Assembly: GCA_025642075.2 (NCBI GenBank)
Contig: JAODUO010000139.1
Span: 458,501-522,500, forward strand
DNA: 64,000 nt
Reading direction: 5' to 3'
Source of the DNA: Ridgeia piscesae
Lineage: Eukaryota > Annelida > Polychaeta > Sabellida > Siboglinidae
The notes beneath the pieces were generated by a model. That model searched no databases, was not told where the DNA came from, and saw only the letters and a program-made list of their open reading frames with translations. The position numbers were made by a program, and so were the translations under genes. Positions 12,791 to 25,502 of this stretch are shown in pieces (the stretch's first letter is position 1; each line of letters starts with the position of its first letter).

Positions 12791-14385
12791 GTCTGTGCTT
12801 TGTACAGATTGTGTTCACAAAGATCGCTTATAATTTCTGTCCAAACATGCATAACATTCATGCACTTCTTCAATGCATTACGTGTATGATGATGCATTTG
12901 TTACATTGTTTAATATGTGGGCCAATCTGTTGCGTTTGTCATTTTAACTCATTGCATGAAACTACTGAAGCCTGATAATTCTCCTGTGGAAACAATAGTT
13001 ACAAGAAAATGGTTACGTTATTAATTATTAGATGTGTCTAAAACATATCAATTGTTGTCAAGTTATGTTTTACAACTGATGACTAACAAAATGTGACCTT
13101 TCTGAGCTTTATCAATCATTTGTGGAATATTGGTTCATTGGTCACACATTATTAGTCCTTCGTGCTGTGTTTAGCCATCGATTGTAAAACAACACTTAGC
13201 AACAGTTGATATGTTATGATTGATGAGCCAGTACTCCAAAGTACCATAAAGTCATACCAAACTGAACACCGATTAACCTCTGACAGATCAGACAACACAA
13301 AAGCTATCATTGTTACCAGTGCTACCCATGCTGTGTTTGCATTATCTGATTGATAGCCGATCTTCAGTGTGATTATCCTCTATGATCTATGCATATATTC
13401 AGCTACACCATCATCTAAAGTAACCAACATTTCTAAAATTAGTCCTGTATCATATCATTTGACCCATTCAAATTTCCTCCGCACCAGGAGTAGGTTTAAT
13501 TTAGTGAAATTAATGCATTCGATGTTGTTGTCTCATTGAAACACCATCTCACTGGCAAATTAATGACAGCCCATTTGATATTCAGCACACGCACTGTCAC
13601 TTCCTGTATGTTGGGAAAACTATATATGGATACATATATGACATTTAAATGCACCGCAAAGGTATACATTCCATGACAAGTGAAACACATACTTATCTGA
13701 AGATCATAGTTTTTCATATGTATAAACTAGATGAGTTACATCAGGGATGCCCAGAGCAAACTTATGTATCCCAGGAGGGCATATTTTTGATTGGGAAAAA
13801 GATCTGTATTTAAGAAAATATTAAAAACATTTATCATATACATGCCTGTTTATAGTCGGGACCATTCTTAAGACATGATATTTTCAGCTAAAATAAGTCG
13901 GTTGATGAAATATTTTAATTAAAGTATTTTGTAGTATATTAGTTATGACAAATTTATTGATATACAAAATAACACTAAATAAACTAACTAGCGGATAGCA
14001 AAATCGAGAAAAACATAACGCATTAGTTCGTAAATTACTGTAATTAGCTTTTTTATTTCAGTCAATTTATTTTAAAAATGAACAACTAACCAACACAAAC
14101 TGGTAACATAACACATTGCGAGCACTGTGGTGTGCCAGTGACATGTTGTTGAACAATTTATTCAATTGCTGTGATTGTTGGATAGCGTTTAGTCCTAGAA
14201 TATAGAAATATGGCGGGTTTTCATGAGGCTTTACCCTCACCATCTCATTGGACTGGATACAATGCACCAAGATTTCATTCATTGCTATGCACACAAACCA
14301 AACTCTGCAATGGGTAGTGTGAGGGCATAAAGACGTTGTGTCAACGTTATTTTGACGTTGGTTAGTAAACAACTCATCCGTAGGT
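12791..14385. other. Intronic stretch without gene
   Basis: AT-rich sequence with no supported exon on either strand. Minus-strand frames at 13496-13717 and 14067-14372 lack splice sites and similarity. Confidence 0.55.
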
Positions 14386-14389
14386 AGTG

Positions 14390-14800
14390 TGAGGGTTCAG
14401 TCTTCAGTTGGTGTCGCCATTAAGTTTCAAGCAGTTGGCGTTCATTCAGTCCCTGATATTATCTCAAGGGTGGCATATCTTGAAATGTTCAATGGCCGCA
14501 GCAGTAACCACCTGCAAGGAGCTCAAGGGGATAGAGCGGGAAGACATCAGGGCAGAAGTGGTATAGCAAGCTGTCTTTACAGATGATCCTGGCAACTGGT
14601 GATGTAGATCGAGAGACTGTGAGAGTCTCTTCGCCGTCATCTTGTGGTCGCCGGTGTCAGACGCAGCCGATAGATCAACCAGCACTGCAATAATCATGTT
14701 TTGATTGCCCTGTTCAAGCGGAATGTCGTCCTGCAAGCATTGAAGTGCCGTCTCATATGACGTTATATATATTTGATGTAGCACTAGATACAAGATCTCA
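14390..14800 (-). pseudogene. Non-LTR retrotransposon (LINE) reverse transcriptase remnant
   Basis: Read on the minus strand, about 14700-14765 gives an S-Y-E-T-A-L block. About 14630-14695 then gives VLVDLSAASDTGDHK, a decayed form of the LINE motif around the first catalytic aspartate (normally L-D-L-S-A-A-F-D-T-V-D-H). Further on, 14407-14460 encodes D-N-I-R-D-stop-MNANCLKLNGD, the thumb-region W-M-x-x-N-x-L-K-L-N block. The FADD-type catalytic box expected between them is missing, and stops and frame changes are present. It is therefore an internally deleted dead copy, of CR1/Jockey-like type as far as the motifs allow, inside an intron of the plus-strand gene. Confidence 0.72.
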
Positions 14801-15235
14801 GCTAGACATTGTTTCTTGGCCATTTGCCCACTAGCCATATGACCCTGACATCCTGTTTGCCTGACTAATATTTTGATTGCCCTGAGATTACTATTAACTG
14901 CCACTTATGCCATTTTCAGGCATGTTTACACAAATAATGTAATAGAAATTTCCATGTTTTTTGCACAAATACAAATGAAAATGTCAGGCTCTTAAGCATA
15001 CTTTTTGAAGTAGTTACAAAGACGTTATCTGACATCTCAATTTTTTTAATGTTGCCTCGTTTAAAAAAACATCACCTGCATTGTGTCCATGTGCATCGTG
15101 TTATATACCCATGTAGATATGCCATTCCATATATTCTAAAAAATTATTTGCCTATAAATAAAATGAATTACCTCTCAAGCGGACTGAAGTTTCCAAATAT
15201 GCAATGCTTGATCCGTCCTCTTTTTTTGCCTGCAG

Positions 15236-15288
15236 CAGAGCTGCCCCTGGCATCAGCAATGACCTTGGAGTACAGCCTGTGCCACCTG
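15236..15288 (+). other. Weak candidate exon
   Basis: A good acceptor (CTTTTTTTGCCTGCAG) is followed by 53 nt encoding ELPLASAMTLEYSLCHL and a weak donor (CTG/GTGGCT). Phases (1 in, 0 out) equal those of the 12074 exon, so it could only be an alternative to that exon. The poor donor argues against it. Confidence 0.2.
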
Positions 15289-15644
15289 GTGGCTAAATTG
15301 GCATTATGCATATTACATACAATCTACATTATCATCTGTGAAACAGTGTTTTAATTTACCATTGTATTACTAATACATTTCATCTACCAGATGCTGCATC
15401 ACTTAGCTTGTCCATGCATAACTATTCTACTTGCATACTTCTGTTCAACTTGCCCAACCATACACCAGCCAATTAGGCAACCACTGACTTATGTCAAGCC
15501 CTGACATTTGTTACTGGTAACCCTTTGAGACGTGATCAGTTTAGAATATAACAATAATACAAAAACATTTAATAATATCCATTTTTTATGTACTTGTTCA
15601 TGCATACACAGTTTTATTTTATCCTGTATATACATACTGCAAGC

Positions 15645-16680
<1,036 letters not shown>

Positions 16681-17295
16681 GTGTGGCTGATTAAACAGGG
16701 GACATTGTGCTTAGAGCTCGCAGTACTTAGTCTAGTTCACCCTGTTGTTTGTTTTTGTCACAGTGTCAGTGAGTTAAGGTCAGATATGAGTACCCTCCCT
16801 ATTCAGCCAAATCTCTGTATTTTAACTCAGGGCACACTTCCCGTTTTGGGAATCTTGCATAAACAGGTTGGTAAGATAAAATATGGCACTTGCATAATTG
16901 TGTTTCAGTTAACGATATATATTGCTCTGCTGAACTATCACATCGTCAAAGTTCAAACACAAATTTTATATCAAGAGGTTTCTTTTGCTCATGGTGTAGC
17001 TCCCAGAACCATTCAGTTTTTTATAGTTTCACTCCGCATGGTAACTTTTTGTTTAGTCACCAGCATAGTTTGCATTACACTTGAAGGCTCAGATTTCAAC
17101 GAAAAAGCCTTGTTACAAGCTTTCATACTCGTAACTCCCATTTGTAGGGTATTGGGAATCTTCATGCTGATGACACACTCTCACACAAAAATCTCCCTAT
17201 ACAGAAGTACACGTCTTAAAAGTCTAAATTATCTAATATACCTTTTAGCCAACCATGAGGTCCTATTTGCCCGGTTCTTTCATCAGGGTTACTAG
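16681..17295 (+). other. Unusually long open frame, 204 codons from its first ATG context
   Basis: The frame stays open for 615 bases in AT-rich intronic sequence. The conceptual product is hydrophobic and cysteine-rich, with several stretches that could span membranes, but no motif or family is recognisable. Codon use does not look better than background, and there is no matching acceptor, donor or good start context. A run this long is uncommon by chance at this base composition but not decisive. It ends at the edge of the palindromic element at 17290. Confidence 0.15.
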
Positions 17296-17479
17296 TATGA
17301 GTTGCCAACCAGTGTCACATGACCACATTTATGTTCGTCACATGACAACAGTTCCGTAAAAATAGCGGGAAGTTTTTAGCTGTTGTCTGTATTGATCGCT
17401 GGCTGCGTCTATCGCATTTCTGTTATATGATTACCACTAACATGGTCACATGACACTGGTTAGCAGCTCACACTAATAC
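17290..17479. mobile_element. 190-bp palindromic MITE
   Basis: Terminal inverted repeats of about 40 bp: the left end TACTAGTATGAGTTGCCAAC matches the complement of the right end (TATTAGTGTGAGCTGCTAAC), followed on both sides by CAGTGTCA.-TGACCA. TA is present at both outer ends. There is no coding capacity. Each arm carries TCACATGAC words (three in all). It is consistent with a non-autonomous DNA transposon. Confidence 0.7.
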
Positions 17480-18330
17480 TTGCTAAGAAGGTTCCTGGGT
17501 GTCCACGGAATACTGTGTACATTATGAAGCCTCTGAAAGGTAAAGTTCTGACATTTATATTTGAGTATTGCAGTTTAGTATGCACTTGGAGGTTGAAAGG
17601 AATGTTCATAAATCCTTATAGTCTAGAAAGGTAGAGCTTACACACGTTTTAAAATTCGGTATAACCATTCTGATATACAGTTGCACGTTGAAAAGAATAT
17701 TCCTTGTGATCTGCTCATGGCAACAGAGTTTTCCTGAAGGAGAGGCAGCAAGGTTTACTTTCTTGCATATGAATTATGGCATATTAATATATTGTTACTG
17801 ATCAAAGAAATACATTGGTTAAACTGATTGAGCACCAGAATGTTAATTGAGAGGATCTTTTTCAGAGTACACTTTATTTTGTTCACTACACGTTATCTAT
17901 GTCTTTCAGAGAAGATACTAATAGCCGTAGGGGTGGAAGGCCTACTCTCTGGTGTCTATTTCAAGGAAGAAAAGACCCCATAAGGGGTAAATGTGAACCC
18001 TGTCTGTAATGGAAGACTTGGTAGTGCTTCAGCATTACACAGAATTGAGCCAGAATGATATTCTGGCTGTTCATCTAAATATGAAATAAAAAATTCATGT
18101 CTCACTCCATTATGAACCGACTGGGTGACACATCTAGCCTCTGTTAGCCTGAATAGCGCCAGGATTGAGCCAGGACTGAGCCAGTGTCTGACCGACTTTA
18201 TTAAAGTATGATCAGCAGACAGGGTCATTGACAGCAGCAGTCATTCAGTGGGTATTAATCAGATTTATCTGATCTGATCAGTTACAAATCGGACAACAGA
18301 ATGAACATGGTCGCTGGCAGGCATCGTACA
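17480..18330. other. Intronic stretch without gene
   Basis: No supported exon. A 90-codon minus frame at 17956-18228 has no recognised similarity or splice sites. Confidence 0.5.
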
Positions 18331-18339
18331 TTTAGCCCA

Positions 18340-18914
18340 TAATTGTCACCGTCGAGATTCGATACAAAACTACAAATTATCATGCACCTAGCAACGGTGT
18401 GATTATGGCACCGCAGAACACATTCCTATCAGTGGCACTGACATCAGCGCATTACTGCAAGATCAACACAATTCTTTATGTACGCCTGCCAAAAAATCTC
18501 CTAATCCGCCCGTACTGAAGGCTGTATCTTTTTCGCACACCTCCAGCTGTTGTAGAGTGATTCCAAGAAACGTCACCCAGCCGCCGTGAATGGAATCTCA
18601 GGTCAGATGCGCATGCTTGCGCATGCTGGCAGCATGCTGCTGACGGTGTGCATGCACGTGTATGCACGTGTCAGTTCAGAGAAACGACTAATTATTGCCG
18701 TCGTATCGTCGAGTACCACCAAGCCGGAAGCCACATTGTAAATAGTGGCCCGGAATTAAATGCCACTTACCCGGCGATGACGCAAGTAGGGTGCCCGGGC
18801 ATCGCACGCTAATAAACTACGACTGCGCATTCTTGTGCGCCGCTGTGTGCACTCGGCCGGGGCTGATTAGTTTGGGACTAGAGCTGTCCGCCAGTCGCAG
18901 ATCGACGCGGCAAG
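18340..18914 (+). promoter_or_regulatory. CpG-richer promoter-like island with possible 5' exon
   Basis: The stretch is far richer in G+C and CpG than its surroundings. It contains two adjacent TGCGCATGC words (18608-18616 and 18618-18626) matching the NRF1 consensus half-sites, an ETS-like CCGGAAG, and several CGATGACG-type words. It ends at a plausible donor, GGCAAG/GTAAAC (18914). This is the composition expected of a housekeeping-type promoter and non-coding first exon, perhaps an alternative start for the plus-strand gene. No initiation can be shown from sequence alone. Confidence 0.4.
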
Positions 18915-19039
18915 GTAAACACTGTATGGTTCTCCAGGTCAACCCATACATCCACCATAGTAATACCAAGTCATCACTGGCGATCACACACACACATGTG
19001 CACGCACACACGCACGCTGGAATCAGCTGTTGACGCATA

Positions 19040-19925
19040 GTGTAAGTACCATCATTATCCCATTGCATGCTTACGTAGTCTGGTTCATACTTGGCTGAGT
19101 ATGTGTATATTAGTTGTGTATCTTTTTATGAGATTTTTAGGCAATGACTGGTGCTCAATGAGAATTCATTGTTTGCAAAAAGTCAACACAGTGATGCCGT
19201 TTGATGTGTAATTTGCATATGCACATAATTACACAGTGTCGGTCATTGCATGCTAAAAATAACGTGCTGATTAATAATTAAATCTCTTGGCAGTTCAGGT
19301 GTGAAAACTGGTGAGGGGTTGCCCTGGGGGTCGGCAATTCTGTTGGAAATGTACCAGGTAATAAGTGGTGATAGTTCACATGGATTTTACACATAGCTGG
19401 TGGAAATGGGACATGCATTTTGTAGATATCAGGTTTAAAGCTCCCAGGTATTGTGTGAATGGAGGAAGCACAAGACCACCTGCTGTGGGTGGAGGACAAG
19501 TAGGGGGTTCTGCAAACCATGGACATGCCAGTGTGGGGTCCAGAGGTAAATATAAACAATGCCTGAAGACAGGTCACATTTAGGGTGCCTAGGACCGAGA
19601 ACCATGGTGGACTATTGTATCTCAGGCAGTGACAAAATCATAGTGCCTATGAGTAAAACTCATGGAGTGATGATGATGATTTTTAGATAGTTGATGGTGT
19701 CAGATAAAAGTCATAATGTATTGAAGAATGTTTGTTCATGAAATGAAGGTGTGTAGTGGTTATAAGATAGAAGTTTTATGGTAGATCAACTGTAGAAGCT
19801 ATACTTCATGGACGGTTTATAGCCCTCCTTGACATGTTCCCCAAAATGCTTCCTGTCATACATTTCCAGTGCTGGTGTCTCAAACCTTGGACTTTTTGTC
19901 TTGCCTGTGTCCTCAGATACTATCT
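19040..19925. other. Intronic stretch without gene
   Basis: Opposing short open frames at 19278-19583 overlap each other and show no similarity. Nothing else is supported. Confidence 0.5.
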
Positions 19926-19929
19926 TCAG

Positions 19930-20100
19930 AAAAGTTCCTGCCCTCAGGTAAAACACTGCTCCCACATAAAGCGCCTTGCCTCTGGGCAAAACACCCTGTG
20001 ATTGATTGCACAAAGCACTCTACCATCATCAGGTAAAACACCCCCTACTCTTAGGTAAACCACCCTACCCTACTGTAAGACACCAAACCCTCGGCTGAAA
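19930..20100. repeat. Decayed CTCAGGTAAAACACCC repeat
   Basis: At least six diverged copies of a CAGGTAAAACACC-like word occur at irregular 17-30 base spacing. It is an old minisatellite. Confidence 0.6.
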
Positions 20101-20403
20101 CAGTTTCATGTGAAACATTCTCTGTTATAATAACAAGTACCTATGGTATGAGACATAATCTATCACAGGGTATTAATTACAGTGTTATTAGTACTTGCAT
20201 ATTCACTGTAATTCAATTGACTTGCAATAGATATAGTACCTGACTACGATCTGAACTACATATTGGCAGGCAAATTGTCAGTGGACCAAATGTTGGCAAC
20301 TTTGGTCCAGTAATTTTATTTACAAAAAAGGTGCTAATTTGGGTGCTATTTGTGATGCAATTTGGATCATTATAGTAAATTGTGGTAATGAGATTGTGAT
20401 TTT

Positions 20404-21305
20404 GCAGACAAATGTTGCTAGTTGTCATGGCAACCTGCTAACAATTGCCATTTCGACTTGACAACTTGTTTACTGTCATAACAACTTGCTAACTGTCATT
20501 ACAACTTGCTGTCATTACAACTTGCCAGATGTCATTACAACTTGCTAACTGTCATTACAACTTGCCAACTGTCATTACAACTTGCCAGTTGTCATTACAA
20601 CTTGCTAACTGTCATTACAACTTGCTAACTGGCATAACAACTTGCCAGCTGTCATTACAACTTGCCAGCTGTCATTACAACTTGCTAACTGTCATTACAA
20701 CTTGCCAGCTGTCATTACAACTTGCTAACTGTCATTACAACTTGCTAACTGTCATAACAACTTGCCAGCTGTCATTACAACTTGCTAACTGTCATTACAA
20801 CTTGCCAGCTGTCATTACAACTTGCTAACTATCATTACAACTTGCCAACTGTCATTACAACTTGCTAACTGCCATAACAACTTGCCAGCTGTCATTACAA
20901 CTTGCTAACTGTCATAACAACTTGCCAGCTGTCATTACAACTTGCTAACTGTCATTACAACTTGCCAACTGTCATTACAACTTGCTAACTGTCATAACAA
21001 CTTGCCAGCTGTCATTACAACTTGCTAACTGTCATTACAACTTGCTAAGTGTCATTCCAACTTGCCAGCTGTCATTACAACTTGCTAACTGTCATTACAA
21101 CTTGCTAACTGTCATTACAACTTGCCAGCTGTCATTACAACTTGCTAACTGTCATTGCAACTTGCCAGCTGTCATTACAACTCGCTAATTGTCATTACAA
21201 CTTGCCAGCTGTCATTTCAACTTGTTGACTGTCATTACAACTTGGCTGCTGTCATTGCAACTTGCTGATTGTCATTACAATTTGATCACTGTCATCACAA
21301 CTTCC
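20404..21305. repeat. 20-bp minisatellite, about 42 units
   Basis: From about 20462 the unit CTTGCTAACTGTCATTACAA repeats in strict 20-base register. Two main variants differ at the centre (GCTAACTG and GCCAGCTG), and a minority has CATAACAA instead of CATTACAA. The array decays at both ends. Variants are interspersed in a non-random two- to three-unit pattern, suggesting higher-order duplication. The open frames across it (LQLANCHYN-type peptides) are by-products. Confidence 0.96.
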
Positions 21306-21718
21306 ATATGCTTGCATCCTGGTGTATTTATCAATTATACACTAAATGCCATCATGCAAAATACAGTAGAGTGGTCTTATTTTGCCTTGTAATGTTATTT
21401 ATTAAAACACATCATCAATGTTTTAGCGTGAATCTGTTGGAGCAGTGGCCAGTCACTGAGGTTGTGGGGGACTTACGAGTGGTCCACGCCCACTTGGTTG
21501 TCACTGTCAAATTAACCAACACAACAGTGATATCAGATGCATAATGAACTGCGCAGTGACGTCAATGACTTCATTAGTCATGCATGCTTGTGTCAACAGT
21601 GAAGTTAAATGACGTTGCTCCATCACTGATGATGTTATTCTACATGGTTGGTCGATGCTGTGGTCCCACACGGTGTGGTGGGGGTCCCCTGCCAATGTGT
21701 GAAGACTCAACGTGGAGG

Positions 21719-22190
21719 ACGTGATCTTTATGTAAGGGGACGTGATGTCATCTAAAGGTGGTGTGATGTCACACAACCACGGTATGATGTCATAGAAGAT
21801 TATGTGATGTCATATGTCATCCAATGGGAAGATTATGTCATCAAAAGGGATTTTATGTCACACAAAGGTGGGGTGATGCCATAGAAGATGAGATTATGTC
21901 AACTGAAATGGATGTGATGTCGTCCAGTTGGAATGTTGTCATTGAATGGGGACATGACGTCATTCAGGGGATGTGATGTCATCCAAGGGTATGTGATGTC
22001 ATCCAAGGGTCTCTAATATCATCCAAGGGGATGTCAACCAAAAGTGGCATGATGTCATCAAAACTGGGATTGATGTCATCCAAATGAGTCACGGTATCAT
22101 CCAGAAGCATTGTGATGTCATCCAAAAAGGACAATGTGTCACCCAAAAGGAATGTGATGTCGTCCAAAAGGGGTGTAATGTCACATTAGA
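21719..22190. repeat. Diverged ~20-bp repeat rich in TGATGTCATCC
   Basis: About 20 units resembling GGGATGTGATGTCATCCAA are spaced near 20 bases, with much more divergence than the array at 20404-21305. Many units contain TGATGTCA, one base from the CRE/ATF site TGACGTCA, and GACGTCA itself occurs once near 21956. The period and the TGTCAT core are shared with the preceding array. Confidence 0.8.
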
Positions 22191-24390
22191 TTAGGGGAAA
22201 TGATGTGATTTGAGTAGTGACACAATTTGAAGATATACAATATCACAAAAGTGTATGGTGTAATTTATTCTCACCTGGGGTTGATATATCATCAGAGGAA
22301 TGAAGTACTCCTAGTTGGCCACATGATGGAAAAACAACTTAAAATACATTTCAAATAAGAAAAAAATTCCTTCTAATTTTTTTATTTCAGTTTCCCACGG
22401 TGCCACAGACTTCATCACCTTGAAGTTTGTTTGTGAACCTGTGAAAGAGAGACAAAATTATTATTCACACATAATAACTTGGGTGTTAGTTTCTGCGGTT
22501 TTAATAGCAGTTATTCTGGTTCTTGCCTCGTAGTTTTTATGAGTCAACCAACACCATTGGCAAATACAGATCCATCTCAAACTGCACCTTTTTTCCGGGC
22601 CGGTTTGTTCTCACGCGTTGCTTTCAAATGTCAGCCTCATGTGCCCCCCATACAGGTGAAAAATGTTACACTTTGATTCCATGGCGGAACATTAAAACGA
22701 AACATTGGTTGACGGAACATATACGCGGGAACACGTGGATGCAATGTAGACCGGACGAGATAATTATGTCCACTTTTTCTTACGTTTGCGTCAGCACGGT
22801 GAGTCAGACTACGAAAAAATGTATAAATAATTGACGGGCGCCAGCTGAAGGTGTGAAACGCAACATGATAGGTCAGTTGTGTATAGCATATGACTGTGAG
22901 AGATCGTCACAAGTACGCATGTGACAATGTGACATGTCACTGAATTACACCGACATACAGCGATCTCGTGGCGCCAGTTTTTATGCTAATAGGTCAAATA
23001 GTTTCGAGTAAGCATTGCTTCCGAATTTCCCTGTCATGTTCTGAGGTGAAATAGATCATTTGTGGCATGTCATTGTCCGTGTTTTCTCACCGGATGGGCA
23101 GGTTTTGTGTGACATCTGCCACTTCTTTTGTCATCTATTTATTATCTTGAATCTACTGCCTACAATTTGCATACTAGTAAAACAAATTAAATACCTGTAA
23201 TAATAATTTTTATTACTAGCCTAGTGTTTTTGTAACAATTTTAAGTTAACACTGTTATGATATTCTATTACACATAGTTATGCCTAATTTAAAAAAAATC
23301 ATTCTTGTCAATGTAACTTTCACATAGTGTAACATTTATATATAATAAACTAAAAATGCATATTGTAAGAGGCTTGCTCTTTAGTTTCCCTCAACGCCAA
23401 CAGCTGTAGAATATCTGCTGAATGTGTGCAATTGAATCTTATGGGACTTTGCAGAAATTGTCTGTAGAGTTTTTTACTATGGATTATAAAATAATAGGCG
23501 GCCATAGAAATTCCTTAACAGTACAGTGACCTTAGAGATCATCCTTTGAAACCTACAGAAAATATATAGAGTTTGTAAATAACCTGTTATAAAATTCTAC
23601 AGAAATATTATGGATTTTTATAATAGGTTCTCTATAGAAACCTACAAAATGTACAGAATGTGTTGCTAATGATAAGGTTAACAAAACAAGACTCAGAACA
23701 AAGATTTCGTTAAGTTATCGGCTGACCATGACTGAGGAAATTCACTTAACAGGAATGAAAACATTTCTTTGAGAAAAAATGACTATGGGAGACAGCTAGC
23801 TCGTAGAACATGCAACCGACAAAAGTGTTTGAGACAGGTGTGTGTTAGAGGCATCAGGATGCATTTCCAGCAGATCATTGATTAGTGATGGACCACTGTC
23901 TTACCCCACCAGCCTGCCGCAGTAGTACCAGTGCCTCTAATTGACGCGTGTGTTTTGGTGGAATATGCCCGCTCATGCATAGTTGCATACACACGTACCT
24001 TTATATGTACGCATGGAGCTCTTCCATGGATCCGTATGTGATGACACATAAATATGTTTAAAAATAGAAGTAGCAGGTGATAATAAGAATATAAGGTGAT
24101 TCCCATGAGTTATTATATAATACGGGGCTGTATATTGATTTTTATGGTGATATTATCTAGTCTGAAGAAAATGTTTTGTTTGCATGTTTGCATGTCGTTA
24201 TCTTTAGCTTGATCAAGTTATTCATCTTAATTGAGTAATAGTTATAATATTTTTTTTTTTATTATTATATTTCAAAAGAACAAACCATAAGCTTAGTTTT
24301 TTAGTTATACACCATACTGGAATTGTCTTTGCTCATTAATTGCAGTATGTGAGTTGAGATGGCATTTAAATTGAACAGCTTTGCAAAGGA
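22191..24390. other. Intronic stretch without firm gene
   Basis: A phase-0 acceptor-like TTTTTTTATTTCAG at about 22390 is followed by a ten-codon frame ending in TGA, which could be a short alternative last exon joined to the 12074 exon; support is weak. The rest is AT-rich with no exon. The 22500-22990 stretch is somewhat richer in CpG. Confidence 0.45.
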
Positions 24391-24455
24391 CTAAAGTGTG
24401 AAATGATTTGAGCAATCCTAAGTACTGGATACTGCGTTACGTAAGAACTTACCTA
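24391..24455 (+). repeat. SINE 3' tail copy
   Basis: The block TTTGAGCAATCCTAAG, then TACTGGATACTGCG and GTAAGAACTTACC, matches the 3' tail of the SINE at 30958-31290 in the opposite orientation (plus). The body upstream is not clearly recognisable. Confidence 0.7.
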
Positions 24456-24949
24456 TACTATATGGTTTTACATTTGCCTTAAATATGAAATACTGAGATG
24501 TGATTTATGGAATAACATGATATGGTGGTATGTGACACAGGCCATTCCAGCTGACTGCCGCTGCAATCACAGAATGTATCTCTGGCCTGATTCTATCTCT
24601 AACAATAACTCAACCCCATAAAAGAAATTTCATTAATGGCCAGGAAGTGGATCAGCATGTATCAGGATTGATTCATGAAATGCAGGGCATCTTCTTTGAA
24701 CCTGTTCTGCGTGGGGATGAGCTGCCTTAACCTATCACAGACGAGTCCTCTGATTGTAATTTCATCTGATACTTCCTCGTTGTCATTGTTGCGCTTGAAA
24801 CGGGATGCTCGGGGTATTGGGGTCTTGTAATGAAATGATGCTACAGTTCTTTAACCTGACAGCCTTGGCCAGGAGATGAGTTTCGTATGGAACACGGACA
24901 GCATTTCTGGTCGAGCAGATGCATTAGGGTTTATATAACTGATAAGAAG

Positions 24950-25160
24950 GATTGTGTAGTTTTGGGTTGGTTTTGAGCATGTATTGACGTCACTGCAGCC
25001 AAACGTGCAGTCAAGTGTGCAGTGAATATCATCAGGCTCAGCCACTGTGTAATCGAACCATGCGACACGGATATCTTGGTCCTGTATTATCCGTCTACCT
25101 ACCTCTATCGCACCGGCGACTATATTAAAGTCGAATTTCCCATGAGCACTCGGCTGTGAA
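24950..25160 (-). other. Exon-like fragment, possibly receptor ligand-binding domain
   Basis: On the minus strand a frame opens after an acceptor-like CCATTTCACAG (25155). It encodes a peptide containing FDFNIVAGAIEVGRRI, IRVAWFDYTVAEPDD, then CTLDCTFGCSDVN. The pattern (small helix, basic residues, W-x-D-Y, spaced cysteines) loosely recalls the N-terminal ligand-binding region of natriuretic-peptide/guanylate-cyclase type receptors. The frame runs on without an obvious donor to a stop at 24851. It is antisense to the plus-strand gene's intron and has no partner exons in view, so it may be an orphan exon or pseudogene. The family guess is weak. Confidence 0.25.
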
Positions 25161-25371
25161 ATGGATTCCGTCTGCACCTGATCATTTCGAAGTTTCCCAT
25201 TTTCTTTCTCATGTTGTTCTACTGGGCAGTCCAGTTAAAGTTCATGGGACATGTTATAGGAGATGTGTGTATCAAGTAGGGAAGATTTATGTAGAATTAA
25301 ATCATTTTTGTTTGGGCAACACCAATTGTTCTTTACACTCGGTACAGTCTGGCTTCTTTCCTGTTTCTTTT

Positions 25372-25502
25372 CCTCCCTCTCCCTGTCCCTCTCCCTGTCC
25401 CTCTCCCTGTCCCTGTCCCTCTCCCTGTCCCTGTCCCTCCCCCTCCCCCTCCCCCTCCCTCTCCCTCTCCCTCTCCCTCTCCCTCTCCCTCTCCCTCTCC
25501 CT
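25372..25502. repeat. (CCCTCT/CCCTGT)n polypyrimidine tract
   Basis: About 130 bases on the plus strand are almost pure pyrimidine (CTCCCT and CCCTGT hexamers). Sub-blocks are ordered: CCTGTCC-rich, then CCCCCT-rich, then pure CTCCCT. Long homopurine-homopyrimidine mirror repeats can form triplex (H-DNA). Translated frames are artefacts. Confidence 0.96.

Noticed and set aside
14067..14372. 101-codon minus frame
   Set aside because: AT-rich codon use, no recognised motif, no splice context.
20529..21544. LQLANCHYN-type repeat frames
   Set aside because: By-products of the 20-bp minisatellite.
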